A stretch of DNA of 64,000 nucleotides, from the NCBI GenBank assembly GCA_030267565.1, contig BRXU01000013.1:2706001-2770000 (forward strand). The letters are read 5' to 3'. The stretch comes from Pleodorina starrii (taxonomy: Eukaryota; Chlorophyta; Chlorophyceae; Chlamydomonadales; Volvocaceae). The first letter of the stretch is position 1. Each line of letters opens with the position of its first letter. The notes under the pieces were generated by a model that searched no databases, had not been told where the DNA came from, and saw only the letters and a list, made by a program, of their open reading frames with translations. Position numbers and translations under genes: made by a program. This document shows positions 33,287-46,300 of the stretch, one piece after another.

Positions 33287-33762
33287 GGGGCGCCGACCAT
33301 TCGGGTTCCGTTTCTCGGTCCCGTCATTGTCCCTGCAGCTGCGTCCGTCCGCGAGCGTCAGCCCACCGGGGGGTTAATTCGTTGGAATTAACTCCGGAAC
33401 CGAATCCACAGGATCAAGGGTTCCATGATCCGTGGATCCAGAAATTGGATTGCGATCTGTCCCAATGGCGCTACTGCGCGTACGTTTCTTCTATGGTCCT
33501 AGATTCCGGATCCTGGGCCTGCCTAAATTCAAGATCGAATCTCAACCTGCGCCGCGTGGCGCGTATAGCACGACAACGAACGAAACCCCCTCCACCAGCC
33601 CAGCACATGCTGCGACATAAATGTGCCCATAAGCGATAAGTGTGTCCGTAAGCACCGCGGTTGCTGCTTGCTAGTCCAATGGTTGTTGCTTGCTTGCCCA
33701 ATGTCCACTGCAGCAAAGGCGTAATCGCGGGTGCCACAGCGCCTGCCTGAATGCACACACAC

Positions 33763-34012
33763 AACACAACACAACACAACACAACACAACACAACACAAC
33801 ACAACACAACACAACACAACACAACACAACACAACACAACACAACACAACACAACACAACACAACACAACACAACACAACACAACACAACACAACACAAC
33901 ACAACACAACACAACACAACACAACACAACACAACACAACACAACACAACACAACACAACACAACACAACACAACACAACACAACACAACACAACACAAC
34001 ACAACACAACAC
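33763..34012 (+). repeat. (ACAAC)n pentanucleotide microsatellite, about 50 copies
   Basis: A nearly perfect run of ACAAC units covers about 250 bases, bordered by short CA repeats on both sides. The unit has no stop codon in several frames, so it produces long artefactual frames of THNTTQ or CVVLC repeats on either strand. Confidence 0.97.
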
Positions 34013-34368
34013 ACACACGCACGCACACATGCTCGCGCGCTCGCTCTGCCTGACAGCCGGCAGCTGTGCTGGTCGCGACCAACTCGCTTGGCCAGCCAAC
34101 GGCCACCCCGAAGATGCGTTGTGTGAGAGAAAAAAAACCCCGTCAACGAACCGTTGGCGAAACGTTGACGAAAGGAGGATTATTACGCCATTACCTTCAG
34201 GAACCGCTTCATTCAAAAGACGCGGGCAGAACGGAGTGACGGCCGGTTGGGCCGCCACCTCGCGCGGCACGCGGGTCGTGTTGCCGACCCGGCGACGGAG
34301 CCCCGATGACAAAGGTTTCGGGTGGAGGGAGATGCGTGGCGACTGGCGAGGCTCCGCCGACCCATGGG

Positions 34369-37300
34369 TCATTGCTCCTCAATCTCAGAGGACGTCGCCA
34401 ACGTGCCGCCGCCGCACAGCGGCGGTGGCGGCGGCGGCGGCTGCAGCGGCGTGCCGAGCATCGCGTCCTGCGGCGGCGGCGGCGGCGCCCCCGCCGTAGC
34501 GGCGGCGGCGGCGGCGGCGGCCGGCGCAGGGGGCTGCGCCTGGTTGTGCCTCCAGCTGCTGGACCGGCGCTTCTGAAAGGAGTTGCGGAGCGAGGAGACA
34601 AACAGGGAAGCGCCCGACGGCGGCGGCGGCGCCGCCGCCGCCGCCCCGCCGGCCGGCCAGGCGCTGCCAGGCGTCACTGTGCGGCTGGCGGCTGCGGGCG
34701 ACGACGGCGCCGCCGCGTCCCGCAAGGCCTGGACGTGGAAGGATGCCGCCATGCGGCTCAGCGGCGGCGAGGACACTGCGTTGGCTGAGTCTGCCCGCAG
34801 ACCCGAAGCCCTGCGGGCTTTGCCGCCGCCGACGCCAGCGGCGGCGCCAGCAGCTGCCTCCCTGCCGTCCAAACCGCTGATGCTGGCCGCCAGCCATCGG
34901 CCTGTGGTCAATCGACGCACGGCAATTGGTTTCTGGAGTAGCGCGTACCGGTATTTAGAATGGGGATAGCCTCATGGCTGTCGAGCGTTCCGAGGGGACG
35001 GACCCTCAAGCTAAGGCAGTACAAACACCGGCCTTACCACTTGCGGCGTTGAGGGCGGCGTTCCTCTAGTAGCCACACCGTGTCGTACTCACAGGCAAGA
35101 CAGGGGTGGCAAAGGCGTGGCACACAAGGGACAGCACGCGGCGCGAGGCGCGAGGACGGTGCGATCTCCGGCTGACAGCCCGCTCGCGTCCCCCCACCTG
35201 AGACCGACACATCGCCGCCACCGCCCACGCAGAAGTCGCTGCTACTCAGCAGCCCTCCGCCTCCGCCGTACTGCAGCGCGCTCGCGCGCCGGACGTTGCC
35301 GCCCCGGCCGCTCCCTCCTGCACCTCCACCGCCACCTCCACTTCCACCTCCGCTCCCACCTCCACCTGTACCACCCGACAGGCCGCTCGCCGTCTTGGAT
35401 GGCCGGTCGCGGTCCCACTCCGCCACTGCCGCGAAGCGCTTGTCGATAGACGCATTTCGCTCCAAGAGAATGCCGGGGCGGCCCTGCGGGCCGTTAAGCG
35501 CCAGGCCTCCCGCCACCTGGCCCCCGCCGCCCCCGCCGCCGCCGCCGCCGTCCAACCCCAGGAACTCGTTGCCCGCAGACCGACTGGAGCCGTGCTGCGC
35601 CTCGATGCGGCCCACGGCGGCATTCGCGTCGTCAAGCCGCTCGTCCAGTTGGTCGACCTGTTCCGTACGGCATACGGCAGCGGCACGACGCCCGCGCGGC
35701 ACGGCGGCAGTTAAAAAAGTACGGGGCCCCGGGTCGCAGCCGTAAAGGCCTCCCTCTCCCTCTCTCTTACCAGGCAGACAGCCCCGAAATACCGCCGCCA
35801 GAGTCACAGACCCACCCCTGGACCGCGCCCCGCCGATGCTGTACCGGTGCCGTACCAGTGCCGTACCTTGAACACCAGCTCGGCGAGCGAGCCGGCCAGC
35901 CCCAGCACCATGACGTGTACGAAGCGGCTGGTCTCCATCGCCGCCACCGCCTCCTGCCGCTGCCGGGCCGCCTCCGCTAGCGCGTGCGCCGCAGCCGCCT
36001 GCCGCTGCGCCACCTCCCCCTCGCGTCGCTCCAGCTCCGCCTCGCGGCGTGCCAGCTCCGCCTCGCGCCTGCAGGTGGTTGTCTAGTCGGTTAGTCGGTT
36101 GGACGCTCAACCATTCATCACCAGTACAGCACCTACCGCCACTTGGCCGCTAGCCGCCAGCAGGAAGAACAAATCCGCCACATGGCACATGGCAAGCTAC
36201 ATGCCGAGAGCAGGGGCTGCAGCTCCGAAACCAAGCCCCGAATCCGGCTTTGAGCCGTGTGCTCACTCGTAAGGGCCGGCGCGGGTTTTTGGCGTCCCGG
36301 CGTCCCGGCATGACGTGTACCGTACCTGTTGTGCTCAGCCTCCGCACGCTGCAGCTCCGCCAGCTGTGCCGCCGCCAAGGAGCTCCCGCCGCCGCCGCCG
36401 CCGCCGCCGGGACCCGGCGACGCATTGGCCGTCGGCGCCGCCAGCACCAGGCGCGTCGGCATCGGCGATGGTAATTCATACGAGGACTGGCGGCGGTAGC
36501 GGCGCGCCTTCACGGTCGACGCCCGAGCCGACGAGATCCATTCCATGAAAGGAAGCAGCCCCTCGTCGGCGCCCTCGTCGCTGGCGCCGGCGGCGGCGCT
36601 GCCGCCGCCGCCGCCGCCGCCGCCTCCGGCGGCGTCGTGCCTGGCGGCGGCCTCCGGCTCCTCCGGCGCGGCGCCGCCTGGTGCCTCGGACGTGTACCCC
36701 GTGCCGCCGACGCTCCTCCGAATGCTGCGGAACTGCTTGGACCGGGTCAACCGCTCGCCGCCGCCATTGCCGCCCCCGCCACCAGTGACGTTGCCGCCGC
36801 CGCTGCCGTTGCCGCCTGCAGCACCCGCAGCGCGCAATGGAGCCACTTGCGGTCTTCGCCATGGGGCCCTCCACTGGCCGTACAACCGTACACGGGTACG
36901 GGCTCATGCACCCGACGGCGTTTCGTGGCCCAGCCGAGCAGGGCGACCCAATCACCGACACCCCAAACCCCGCCGCCCTCCCCAACCCCGCTCGGCACCC
37001 AACCGACAACTCACTGCTCCGATGTCCCCCCGCGGCGGCGGCGCCGCCAGCCTCCGTGTCTTCGTTGCCGTACCCGTTGCCGCTGCAGTACCCCGGCGGT
37101 GCCAGCTGCAGAAGCTCCGTGCTGCCGACGGCCCTGAGGCCTCGACCGCCGCCGCCGCCGCCGCCGCCGCCTCCGCCTCCGCCTTCGCCTCCGCCTCCGC
37201 CGCCGGCGTCCAATGGACTCAGACAGAATGTGTTGTCACCGCCGCCGCTGCTTAGGGCGGCGTCATCTATTCCGATGCTCCTGGGGGGGGGGGGGAAGGT

Positions 37301-40300
37301 AAAGGGGAAGGGAGTTGTGAGTTGTCCGGCGCCGCCGCAGGGGCAAGGCAGGGATAATGTCTGGGTTGGGGAGGGAGGAATTCGGTGGATGCGGGTTACG
37401 AACCCAACAGGGAAATGGGCCGAGGCAACGACGGCTCAGGGGCCGGTGAGGGTGTGGGCGGGCGGGCAGGGCAGGGCAGAATTCAGGCGGGTCGGGGGAA
37501 GATCGGGTTGAGGCAAGGTGGTCAATGAGCGCGGTGCGAGCCAGCCCTGACATACGGTTACGGTATGGTTGCCCGCAGCGTGGGGCAGCGTGGGGCGGAT
37601 CGGAGGGTCGGTGGCGGCGGCGCTGGAGGTGTGGCGTGCAGCGCCGCCAAGAGTGAGGCAGCAGCAGGCGCGAAATCGCAACCCCGGGTTGCGGCCTGCA
37701 CGTGGGCGCACGGTTCATCGTGCCGTACCCACCTGCGTACTTGCAGCTTCCCCGACGCTAAAGGCAGGTGCGGCAGCGGTGACGGCGGCCGTCCGCCGCC
37801 GCCGCCGCCGCCGCCGGCGTATCCCTCCCCAACGCTGCGAAGGGTAAAGGGGCTCTCCGGCGGCTCCATCTGCCAGGTCAGTGCCTCGGCGCGCCGCGCC
37901 GCCGCCGAACGCATCATGCAGTGCGGCCCCTGTGCGTCGGGGTGCGACGGCGCGTGGCTCGACGCGGCGCCCTCGGGCGGGCGCAGCGCCGTGCAGCTAG
38001 CGAGCCGTACATTGTACGGCAGCGGCGACGCCGCCATCGACGTCGATGCCACCGAAGACGTCTCCGGCAGCGCCTGTCCCGGCCGGAGGGCCGGTGAAAT
38101 GTGACCTGACGCCGCGACGGCAGCGGCTCCGGCGCTGCTGGTGGCGGCGGCCGAGCTCTGGCCCTGCGCAGGGGCGTCCGCCGCCGCGGTGGCGGCGGCG
38201 GCGCCGCCGCGCCCCGCCGCTGCCCCCTGCACGCAGGCAGCGGTGGCGGCCAAGGCGCTGGCAAAGCCGCCTGATGGCTGCGCGTACGGCGACACCCGAG
38301 TACGACAGCTTCCCGAGCCGCCGACGCCGCCACCACCGTCGGCATGATAGCTGCCGCCGCCGCTCCCGGTGGGCGGCAATGCCACGCCAATGGCCGCCGC
38401 CACGGCGGCGGCGAAATCCGTCGTACTATTGGTCGAGTGCGGCAGGATGATGCTCGCCCGCCGCTCGCGCCGGGAGGTATTGGACGTCAGCGCGCGCGGA
38501 GCCTGGACCATGCGGCCGCCGTCGCAAATGCTGGTATTTGACGTACGGCAGCTGTTGACGAGGGACCGCACCTCAGGTCCTGCCGCCGCCGCCGCCGCTC
38601 CCTGGCTGGCGGCGGCGGCGGCCGCCGTTGCTTCCCCACCATCTGCCTCCGCTGCCCCCGTCGCCGCCGCCGCCACCGCAGAGCCAGCTACAGCAGCGAC
38701 GGCGGGCCGCAACTTCGCCTGGAGCGCCGCCGCGTGCTTTACGTAGGGTGTGATGACTTGCTCGACGCCTTCCGCCACGGGACCCGGACCCATGGGTCGG
38801 TCGCCGACGCCGACCCGTGGGCCGGGGCCGACCCACGGGTCGGCGTTGTCGTGTTCCGTGCCCCTGACTGACGCGTCAAACATGCCGACAGACGACGCAC
38901 GGCCGGCGCTCAGACTTGTGCCCATTGACGTCAAGACTCCCAGACCCTGTGCCGGCGGTTGAAACCGCTCGACCGTGTCGAACCGCGTCAGGGGATCCAA
39001 TAAGGCGCCAAACAAGCCGCCGCCATCCGACGTCGACGCGCCGGCTTCCGAGCCGCGGCTCGCCGCGAGCGCCGCCCTCGAAGCCGCGGCGCCGTTGGTT
39101 GCGGCGGTTATGGCGGTTGCGGTGGTCACGACAGTTGTCGATGCCGCTCCCTCGGTAGTTGAGGACCGCGACCGCGGACCCCGTGGCGTCGATCCGCCGC
39201 CGCTGCCGGCGGCTCCCGTACGGGACCCGCGCGGCCGACTGAACAGCTCCGACCAAGACGTCGACGGCGGCGGCGACAGCTGCCCATGCCGTACATTCAG
39301 CGGTACCGCACCGCTGCCTGACGCCGATAGCCGCGACAAACCGCCGCCGCCGGCACCGCTGGTGGCGGCGGCGGTAAGAACCAACTTTGGAAGCGCGCCA
39401 GTGAGACTTCGATTCCGGAGCCGGTTCGCAGCCGTATGGCCCGAGGATGAGGCGTCGCCAGCGCCGCCGGCGCCGCCGGCGCCGGCCGTCACCGCCGCCG
39501 CAGGCAGCAGCGGCGAGCCGCCGCCGCCGCAGCTGGCATCGCCATTGCTGCTGGAGCGCAGAATGGCGCTTCGCGCCATCGCACCCGAGCTGAGGCGCTC
39601 CGACGCGGCGGCGAGTCCCGGCGTTGGCCTGGCGGCGCCGCTGTAGGCGGCGGTTTCTGAGCGCGCGAGCCCGAGTGCCGCCGCCGCCGCCGCTGCCGCG
39701 GCGAGTGACGCGCCGGCGGCTGACGTGCGGCGACTGGCGGAGGCCGACGCCGACGCGGACGCGCCCGTCGAGTGGCCGCCCTGCGACGTCATGCTGTTCG
39801 TACAGCGCCGCGACGTGAACTCGCGCGCCGAGTCCTCCGTCGCCAGGCTGGCGTAGCTATTGCGGCTGCTTTCGATGTAGTTACCGGCGGGCAGCCCGCT
39901 GTCAAGGCACTCGCCCGCGTCCGCCGCCGCGACGGCGCGGCGATCCGCCGCCATTGGGCCTGCCGGCGCGGCCGCCGCTCCCGCCTGGGGTTCGCCGCCG
40001 CCGCTATCCCCGCGCTCGTCTTCGCTGTCGTCCCTGGGTGGCGCCTTCGACGACTGCACGCCCCGACCTGTGCCGGAAGGACGTACGATAGTACGGCAAG
40101 TCAGCGGAGGATGGTACGACTGCTCGCGTCGTGGGCGCGCGGGCGGGCGGCCGTGCACAACGGTGTGCTGCCGTCAAGAGGGGACTCACACGCTGACGGG
40201 ACCGGCAGCTGCCACCGGAGCGGCAGCTGCAGCGGTGCCCTGACGGGCGCCGCCGCGCGCCACGCCGCTCCGCGTGCGCACGGGTTCGCGCCAGCACACG

Positions 40301-43300
40301 CGCGCAATTCCCGACCCACGGGTCGGTGCCACGTGCCTCGCGGGCAGGACCTTCCCCATTTCCACATTCCCAAGTGCAAAGACTGCGCACCCGCCTTGGC
40401 CTAAGGAAACCAACCGAGCGCGACCCACACATGGACCAGCGACCGATGTCGAGCCCCCAGCGGGGAAACAGACCTCACTACCGTCCCCCTGTCGCGCACC
40501 ACCCACCCCTTCCCATCCCTTCTCTCTTTCCGGCGCGCGACGCGACGCGATGCGATGCGGTGCAACGCCTATGCACGCAGCCCGGAATGGCGCCCTCGGA
40601 CGCCAGCTGCGGCTGGCTGGCTGGCCGGCTGGCTCACCCGTTGTGAAGCGCGCAATGGCGGTCCGGCGCTGCCGCCGCACCTCCTCACGCTCCCGCCGCT
40701 TGTCGGAGTTCTCGCCGTCGTCGCCCTCGCCGTCATCGTCGCCGTCGGGGCCGGCGCCCGTACCCGCGCGGCCGGCGATCTGCAGCTGCCGCAGCCGATC
40801 GCGCGCGGCCTCCTGCAGCCGACTGGCGCTCTCGGGAAACTCCTTCATCAGCACCTGCAATGCAAGGAGCGGGCAGTCGGAGGACGGGCAGTCGGAGGAC
40901 GGGCAGTCGGAGGGGCGGTGAGGGGCTTGGCGTCTCTGCAAGGCTTTCCAGCGGGCATTACGCACACCTACACACAACGATCTTTGGGAAAGCTCCTCCT
41001 TTTCGGAAACGTGGTCGTGACACACACACACACATAACCATATTTGCATACACACACAACCATAGTACCATATTTGCATACCGTACACACACACAACAAC
41101 CGAGTGGCGCGGGCAGCCACTGGTAGGTCGGTAGGCATGTAGGTACCGGCTGGCAGGCGGCTGGGCTCCAGGGGGCGCGCGAGGGGACTAGGGGATGTAT
41201 GGTACGACGGTAATCATGTACGGCACACCGTACGCCGTACTGCCCACCTTGATGTCGAACGAGTTGAGGATCGCCAGGTCGCAGTTGCTGAGCGCGATGC
41301 ACTTGGCCGTACGGCGAGCCTGAGAGGAGTGTGCGTGTGCGTGAATGTGAGTGTGAGTGTGTGCACGTGTGCGTGAGTGTGAGAGTGTGAGAGGGAAGAA
41401 GAGGGAGGGCGCAAGGGCGGGCGGGGCGGGAGGGCAGGCGCTTGTACGAAAGGTATTGCCGAGCTCAGGGTTCGATCGCGAACTCCGTCTTCTCCCATCG
41501 CCGCGGTAACTTTTTCCTTATTCCCCGTTTCGTTCCCCGCCGTGTGTGCACCCTCATTGCGCCTCCGCCTCCCGCCTCCTCCTCCTCCACCACCACCACC
41601 GGTAGATCTTGTCCCTAGCCGGAGAAGTCCACACGGTCACAGCCCCGAACGCACCGGACGGCCCGTCCCGACTCGCGAGCCCGTGCTGCCATCCCAGAAA
41701 ATCGATCGTAACAAAGACCTTTCAGACCCCACCAGACCACCGGGCCGCAAACACGCGCACACACGCGCACGCACGCACACGCACGTACCTGTGTCAGTAG
41801 CGCAATCTCGCCAAAGAAGTCGCCCACCTGCGACCCACGGGTCGATTACCGGGTCAGGTAAAAGGTCAACACCCCCCGGGGCAACACCGGACGCACACCG
41901 GCTGGCAGGCGGATAGACGGACGGTCGGGTGGGGAATCAAGATGACAACGCAGCGGAGTGGGCGGGCGGGCGGGTTATCCACGGCAAGGCAAGGCGGGAG
42001 GGCCGAATCCCAAAGGCCGAAAAGGCCGCGCAGCAGCGGCCATGCTGTATACGCAGGCACGGAGCACACAAAGCCACGCAGCCGCCCGATAACCGCACGG
42101 CAAGCGGCACGCCGGCTCCTTGCGAGCATATGCCGTACAGTACGGCACGATGTGTCGTACGCACCTGCAGCAGGCTCATAACCTCGTTATTCTTGCTCAC
42201 GACGGCGACGCAGCCCGCCCGAATAATGTACATTTCGTGGCCTAGGTCGCCCTGGAGCGGTGGGTGCACCAGGAGGGGCGAGGTTGGGGTTGGGGTTGGG
42301 GTTGAGAGCAAAACTGGTCAGGAGCCGGGGAAAACCCGTTCCGGAGGCGATACTGCACAGCCAAGGGTTAGGTGGGATCCACCAGCCCGGCCGCAACCAC
42401 GTCAACCCATCCATCCCCCCAGTCCGCTCACCCACCCACCCACCCACCCACCCACCCACCCACCCACCCACTCACACACACCGACCCGCCCACCTGTCGA
42501 AAGATGACCTCCCCCGGAATGAAAGTCACGATCTTCATCCGCATGGCAAGCGACCGGATGAACGCGGGCTCGCATTCCTGAAGGCTTGGCGGGACACATG
42601 CCGTGTAAAGGTCGTGTGCTGTGAAACGGGCTGCATGGTCGTGTGCTGTACAATGGGCTGGATACCGTAATCGGCGTATTTCGGCACCAGGGGCTGCAAC
42701 AGTCCGAACGACCCTCCAGAGGTTTCGGAGCCCACTGCAGCCACTGGTTCCAATCGCACCCGGCGCATAGCCCAGAAGAAGTTTTGCAGCGAGCGCCTGT
42801 GAACAAAACATGCCCCCCTCGCCGCGCCAAGCCCCATCCATCCATCCATCCAGCCAGCCAGTCAGCCGACCAGCCACCCAGTCAGCCAGCCAGTCAGCCG
42901 ACCCGCGGAACCACGCCGGTGCGCGGCGCACCTTGAAGAGGTATATCCGCTTCAGTGTGTCGCTGTGCAGGAAGATGTGGAGGTCCTCGTTGATGCCCTG
43001 AGGTGACCCATGGGTCCGTCATCCCGAGTGGAGCGCCGGGTCGGGGCGGGTCGGGTCGGGTCGGGTCGGGGGAGGTTCGGAGGGGGATGGCGCGAAGCGG
43101 CGGACCGTGTCAGTGGGGCGGGTGAGTGAGGATGGGCCGGGGTCGGAGGGGGTGGTGTGGGGTGGAGTGGAAGCAAGCGAGTCCCGCCGGTGCTTTAGCG
43201 AACAGGGATAGGGTCGCGCCGAAGCTTCTGACCCCTCGTCCTGTCAGCTGCCAGGAACGGACCGATTCCCGGGTGTACCTGCCCTCACCCCTGGCCCCCT

Positions 43301-46300
43301 TCCCTCACTCACTCACCTCCCCTTCCCTTCTCCACTGTCCCCCCGCGCTTCGCGTCGCCCGCTTTCCGTAATCACCGCCCCTCCCTCCCTGGCCTCCCTC
43401 CCTTCTCGCACCCACTCCTCTCCAGTCGCCACCCCACCTTTGTCAGCTCGGACAGGAAACCGAGGCCCTCGGAGCCCGGGTGGCTGAACTGCGTTATGAA
43501 GTCGTAAAACGCCTGCAGGCGGGGACAATGGGGGGGTAGAAAACGATACCGCAGCGGAGACGAGGACGGCGTTAGCGAACGGACCCTGAACCCAGTAATA
43601 CAATGGGGGGGGGCGGGGACCAGAGGGGTGCAGGAAGGGGTGCGCAGGAGGGGACGGGGGGAGGCGGCGAGGGGGGGGGAATGGCCAGGGCCGAGCGCGC
43701 AACGGCGCGATGGCGGGGAGTGGGATGGGACGGCAGCGGGGCAGGCGCTCACGCCGTCACACGGCAGGACACTTGCGCCGGAGCGACCGATGCCGCCGCC
43801 GGCCGCGCCCCCCCCCTTTCCAAGCTCCGACACGGCCCTTCACGCCGCGCCTCGCGCGTCACATCCCGGGCTTGAGCCGCACAGCGCAGCGCCACCAACG
43901 CCACCTGCCCTCCAGCCCGCCCGCCTGCACAGGCCCCCGTCCGTATCCAGCCCCCGGCCCTACCCACCCGACCGCTGCTCTCAGCCCACCTGAACGCGCT
44001 CCCGCTGCGCCTCCGGCACGCGCATGTACCGCAGAGCGTCCTGGGTCATGTCCAGCTTTTGCCTGGCAGGCGAGGGGGAAGAGGCGAGTCGAGGGGTTCG
44101 GGCATCCCGGGGAGGGGAGGGGGGTTGAGAGGTGCAGGAGGAGGCAAAAGGCGGGACGCCAAAGCGCCTAGGGTAGTCCGCCGCGCGCCTCGCAGCCCGC
44201 AGCCCTACCCGACACCTCCTCCCTCCTCCCTCCCGTCACCACCTTCCGCACACCCCTTCTCTCCCTGTCATCTCCACCTTCCTTTCCCACCCCCATCTCA
44301 GCTATATCCCCCAAACCTAAACCGAAAACCTTAAAACCCTCAAAACCCTTAAACTCTAAAACCCCAAAACCTCACCTGAAGCGCACCGCCACTGTGTTCA
44401 TGTTGGCCACCAGTAGCGCCATGTTTCCCACCACCGCCGAGTAGAAGCAGGCGCCCGCCACCAGGGCCATGATGAAGAACAGCCGCTCGTAGTTGTTGAG
44501 CGCCTGGATGTTGTCGCCAATCAGCAGCAGGAAGGAGTAGTAGAAGGCGGAGAGGTACCTGAAAGCGGGGGAGGGAGGGATGCGAGGTTGAGAGGGGCGA
44601 GGAGCTGAGAGGGGTGCGAGGTTGAGAGGGGTGCGAGGTTGAGAGGGGCGAGGGGCTGGGAGGGCTGAGAGGTTGAGAGGGATGAGGGAGGTAAGGAATA
44701 CAGTGTGGTTGGGCCGAGGGGGGGCTGCACCGGACCGGCTGCTTCTCGGAGCCGTCCGAGGCGACGAGTGCGCCCAAGTCCCAACATGTTGCCGTACCCA
44801 AGGAAAGCCGTATCCCCCCGGTACTACCGGCGCTACGGTACTGCCGTACTGCCGGCACTGCGTACGAACACGATGTATCGTACTTCGTACCATGTGAGAT
44901 GGCTGCCGTCGTCCAGCGTGTCGAATCCCCAGTCCTGAGATCCGGGGGTGTAGCGGGCGATGATGTACCAGATGCAGGCCAGCCAGTGGGCAATCTGTGG
45001 GGCACGGGACGGGATCACGGCAAGCAGTCGGCGGCAACGGCGACCGGCGGCCGGCCAGCGGCGACCGGCGACCAACGAGCGGCGCAGGGCGGCGCAGGGC
45101 CGGGCGGCAGCTCGTTGGAGGCCTGTAAGAGGGGCCATGTGGCTGTGCACCTCCTCACCCACAAGCCCCGGGGGCCAGAGCAGACAGCAGAGGGCCGGGC
45201 AGCGGCTCACGGTCCGCGGGAGAGCGCTTTCTGCCCCTGGCCGCTGGTGGGTGGGCTGGCTGTGTGTTCGGGTTATTTGGCTGGCCCAGGTGTGTGGGGG
45301 GGGGGGGAAAGGGGGGAAGGGGCCTTTCATCCACTCCCACCCCCTACCGGTGGTCCATTCCGCGGCACCATTCCGCGGCGCCATTCCGTGTGTTACGCCC
45401 CGCCCCGCCCCGCCGCATCCCGGCAATGCACGGACCCATGCGATCCGCGACCGCGCTGCCGCCCCCGCTGGCCTTGCACCCACCATCATCATCAGCAGAA
45501 TGAGCTGCAGCACCTTGAACAGGTTGGCGTTACGCACCCGGTCCAGCAGCCGGATCAGCCTGCGTGCCAGGGCGTCACGACATGGTGGGGGGAGGCCAGG
45601 CCGACAGGCGGGAACGGGGGGGTGAGGAGTGTTATGCAAGAACGAAACCGGGGGGGGGGCCCGGGCGGGCGGGTGTCTCCCGAGGGCAGGCGGGTGGTAC
45701 ACAATCAGCAGCCGAGCCCTACCGCACCGATCTGGCGGTGCGGCGGAGGCAGGGCCGGGTACAGGTTGACAGGCCCCGCTACCTCCCTACCTTCCCCCTC
45801 TTCTCCCCCGCGGCACCGGGCCTGTCATACACTCATACTCCAGCCCCCGCCGCCCCCCGCCGGCGCACCTATTCCCCCTCCTCCCCCCCCGGCCCGGTCT
45901 TGTTTCACTGTTGCAAATTCACTCTTCAAACCCCGCCCCGGCCCCGCGCACTTGATCAGCCGCAGCAGCCGCGGCGTCTTGAGCACCGCCAGCACCATCA
46001 GCTGCGACTGCTGGTCGCCGCCCCCGACCACCAGGCCCGCCGCCACCGCAAGGGAGTCAAAGGGCACGGTGGCCAGCAGGTCGATCGGGAACCAGGTCAG
46101 CAGGTAGCGACGGGCGACGGGCCACGAATCCCGGACCTGGCGGGGGTGTTGAGGGTTGGATAGGCAATAAGAAGGTGGGGGAATTCAGAAGGTGGTGGGA
46201 TCATATAGAAGATACCGCAACGGAGGTGTGGGGGGGGGCGTGTGTGCGTCGGGGGCGGGGGAGGAGGAGGCGGGGTATTGTCGTTAGACAGGGGGCGAGG

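Larger units (their letters stand above)
31101..34368. other. Simple-repeat-rich intergenic region downstream of the channel gene
   Basis: This is the 3' flank of the minus-strand channel. It contains GAGC repeats (31292-31328), GGCGGA repeats (33234-33286) and a 250-base ACAAC array (33763-34012). A 432-codon plus-strand frame over 30746-32044 arises from GC bias: it is Arg/Pro/Ala-rich, has no motif and overlaps equally long frames on the other strand. No gene is supported. Confidence 0.5.

Noticed and set aside
33721..34020. CRISPR-like array
   Set aside because: It is a simple 5-bp satellite without spacers, in a eukaryotic genome.
33671..34499. Long THNTTQ or CVVLC repeat proteins on both strands
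   Set aside because: These are produced entirely by the ACAAC microsatellite, with no independent coding signal.
35036..35063. 28-base extra exon before the last channel exon
   Set aside because: It has plausible AG and GT borders but changes the frame of the final exon to a less protein-like one. Direct splicing 35198 to 34901 is in phase.
37558..40158. Single 866-codon minus-strand frame as a stand-alone gene
   Set aside because: Most of it (40067-37733) is an exon of the channel: phases fit the upstream cNMP-domain exons and the downstream exon at 37280. Its apparent ATG lies in the intron.
42643..42800. Extra channel exon between LFK and ECEPAF
   Set aside because: The direct junction reproduces the cNMP-domain spacing (TLKRIYLFKECEPAFI aligned with HCN LVATMPLFANADPNFV), so no exon is missing.
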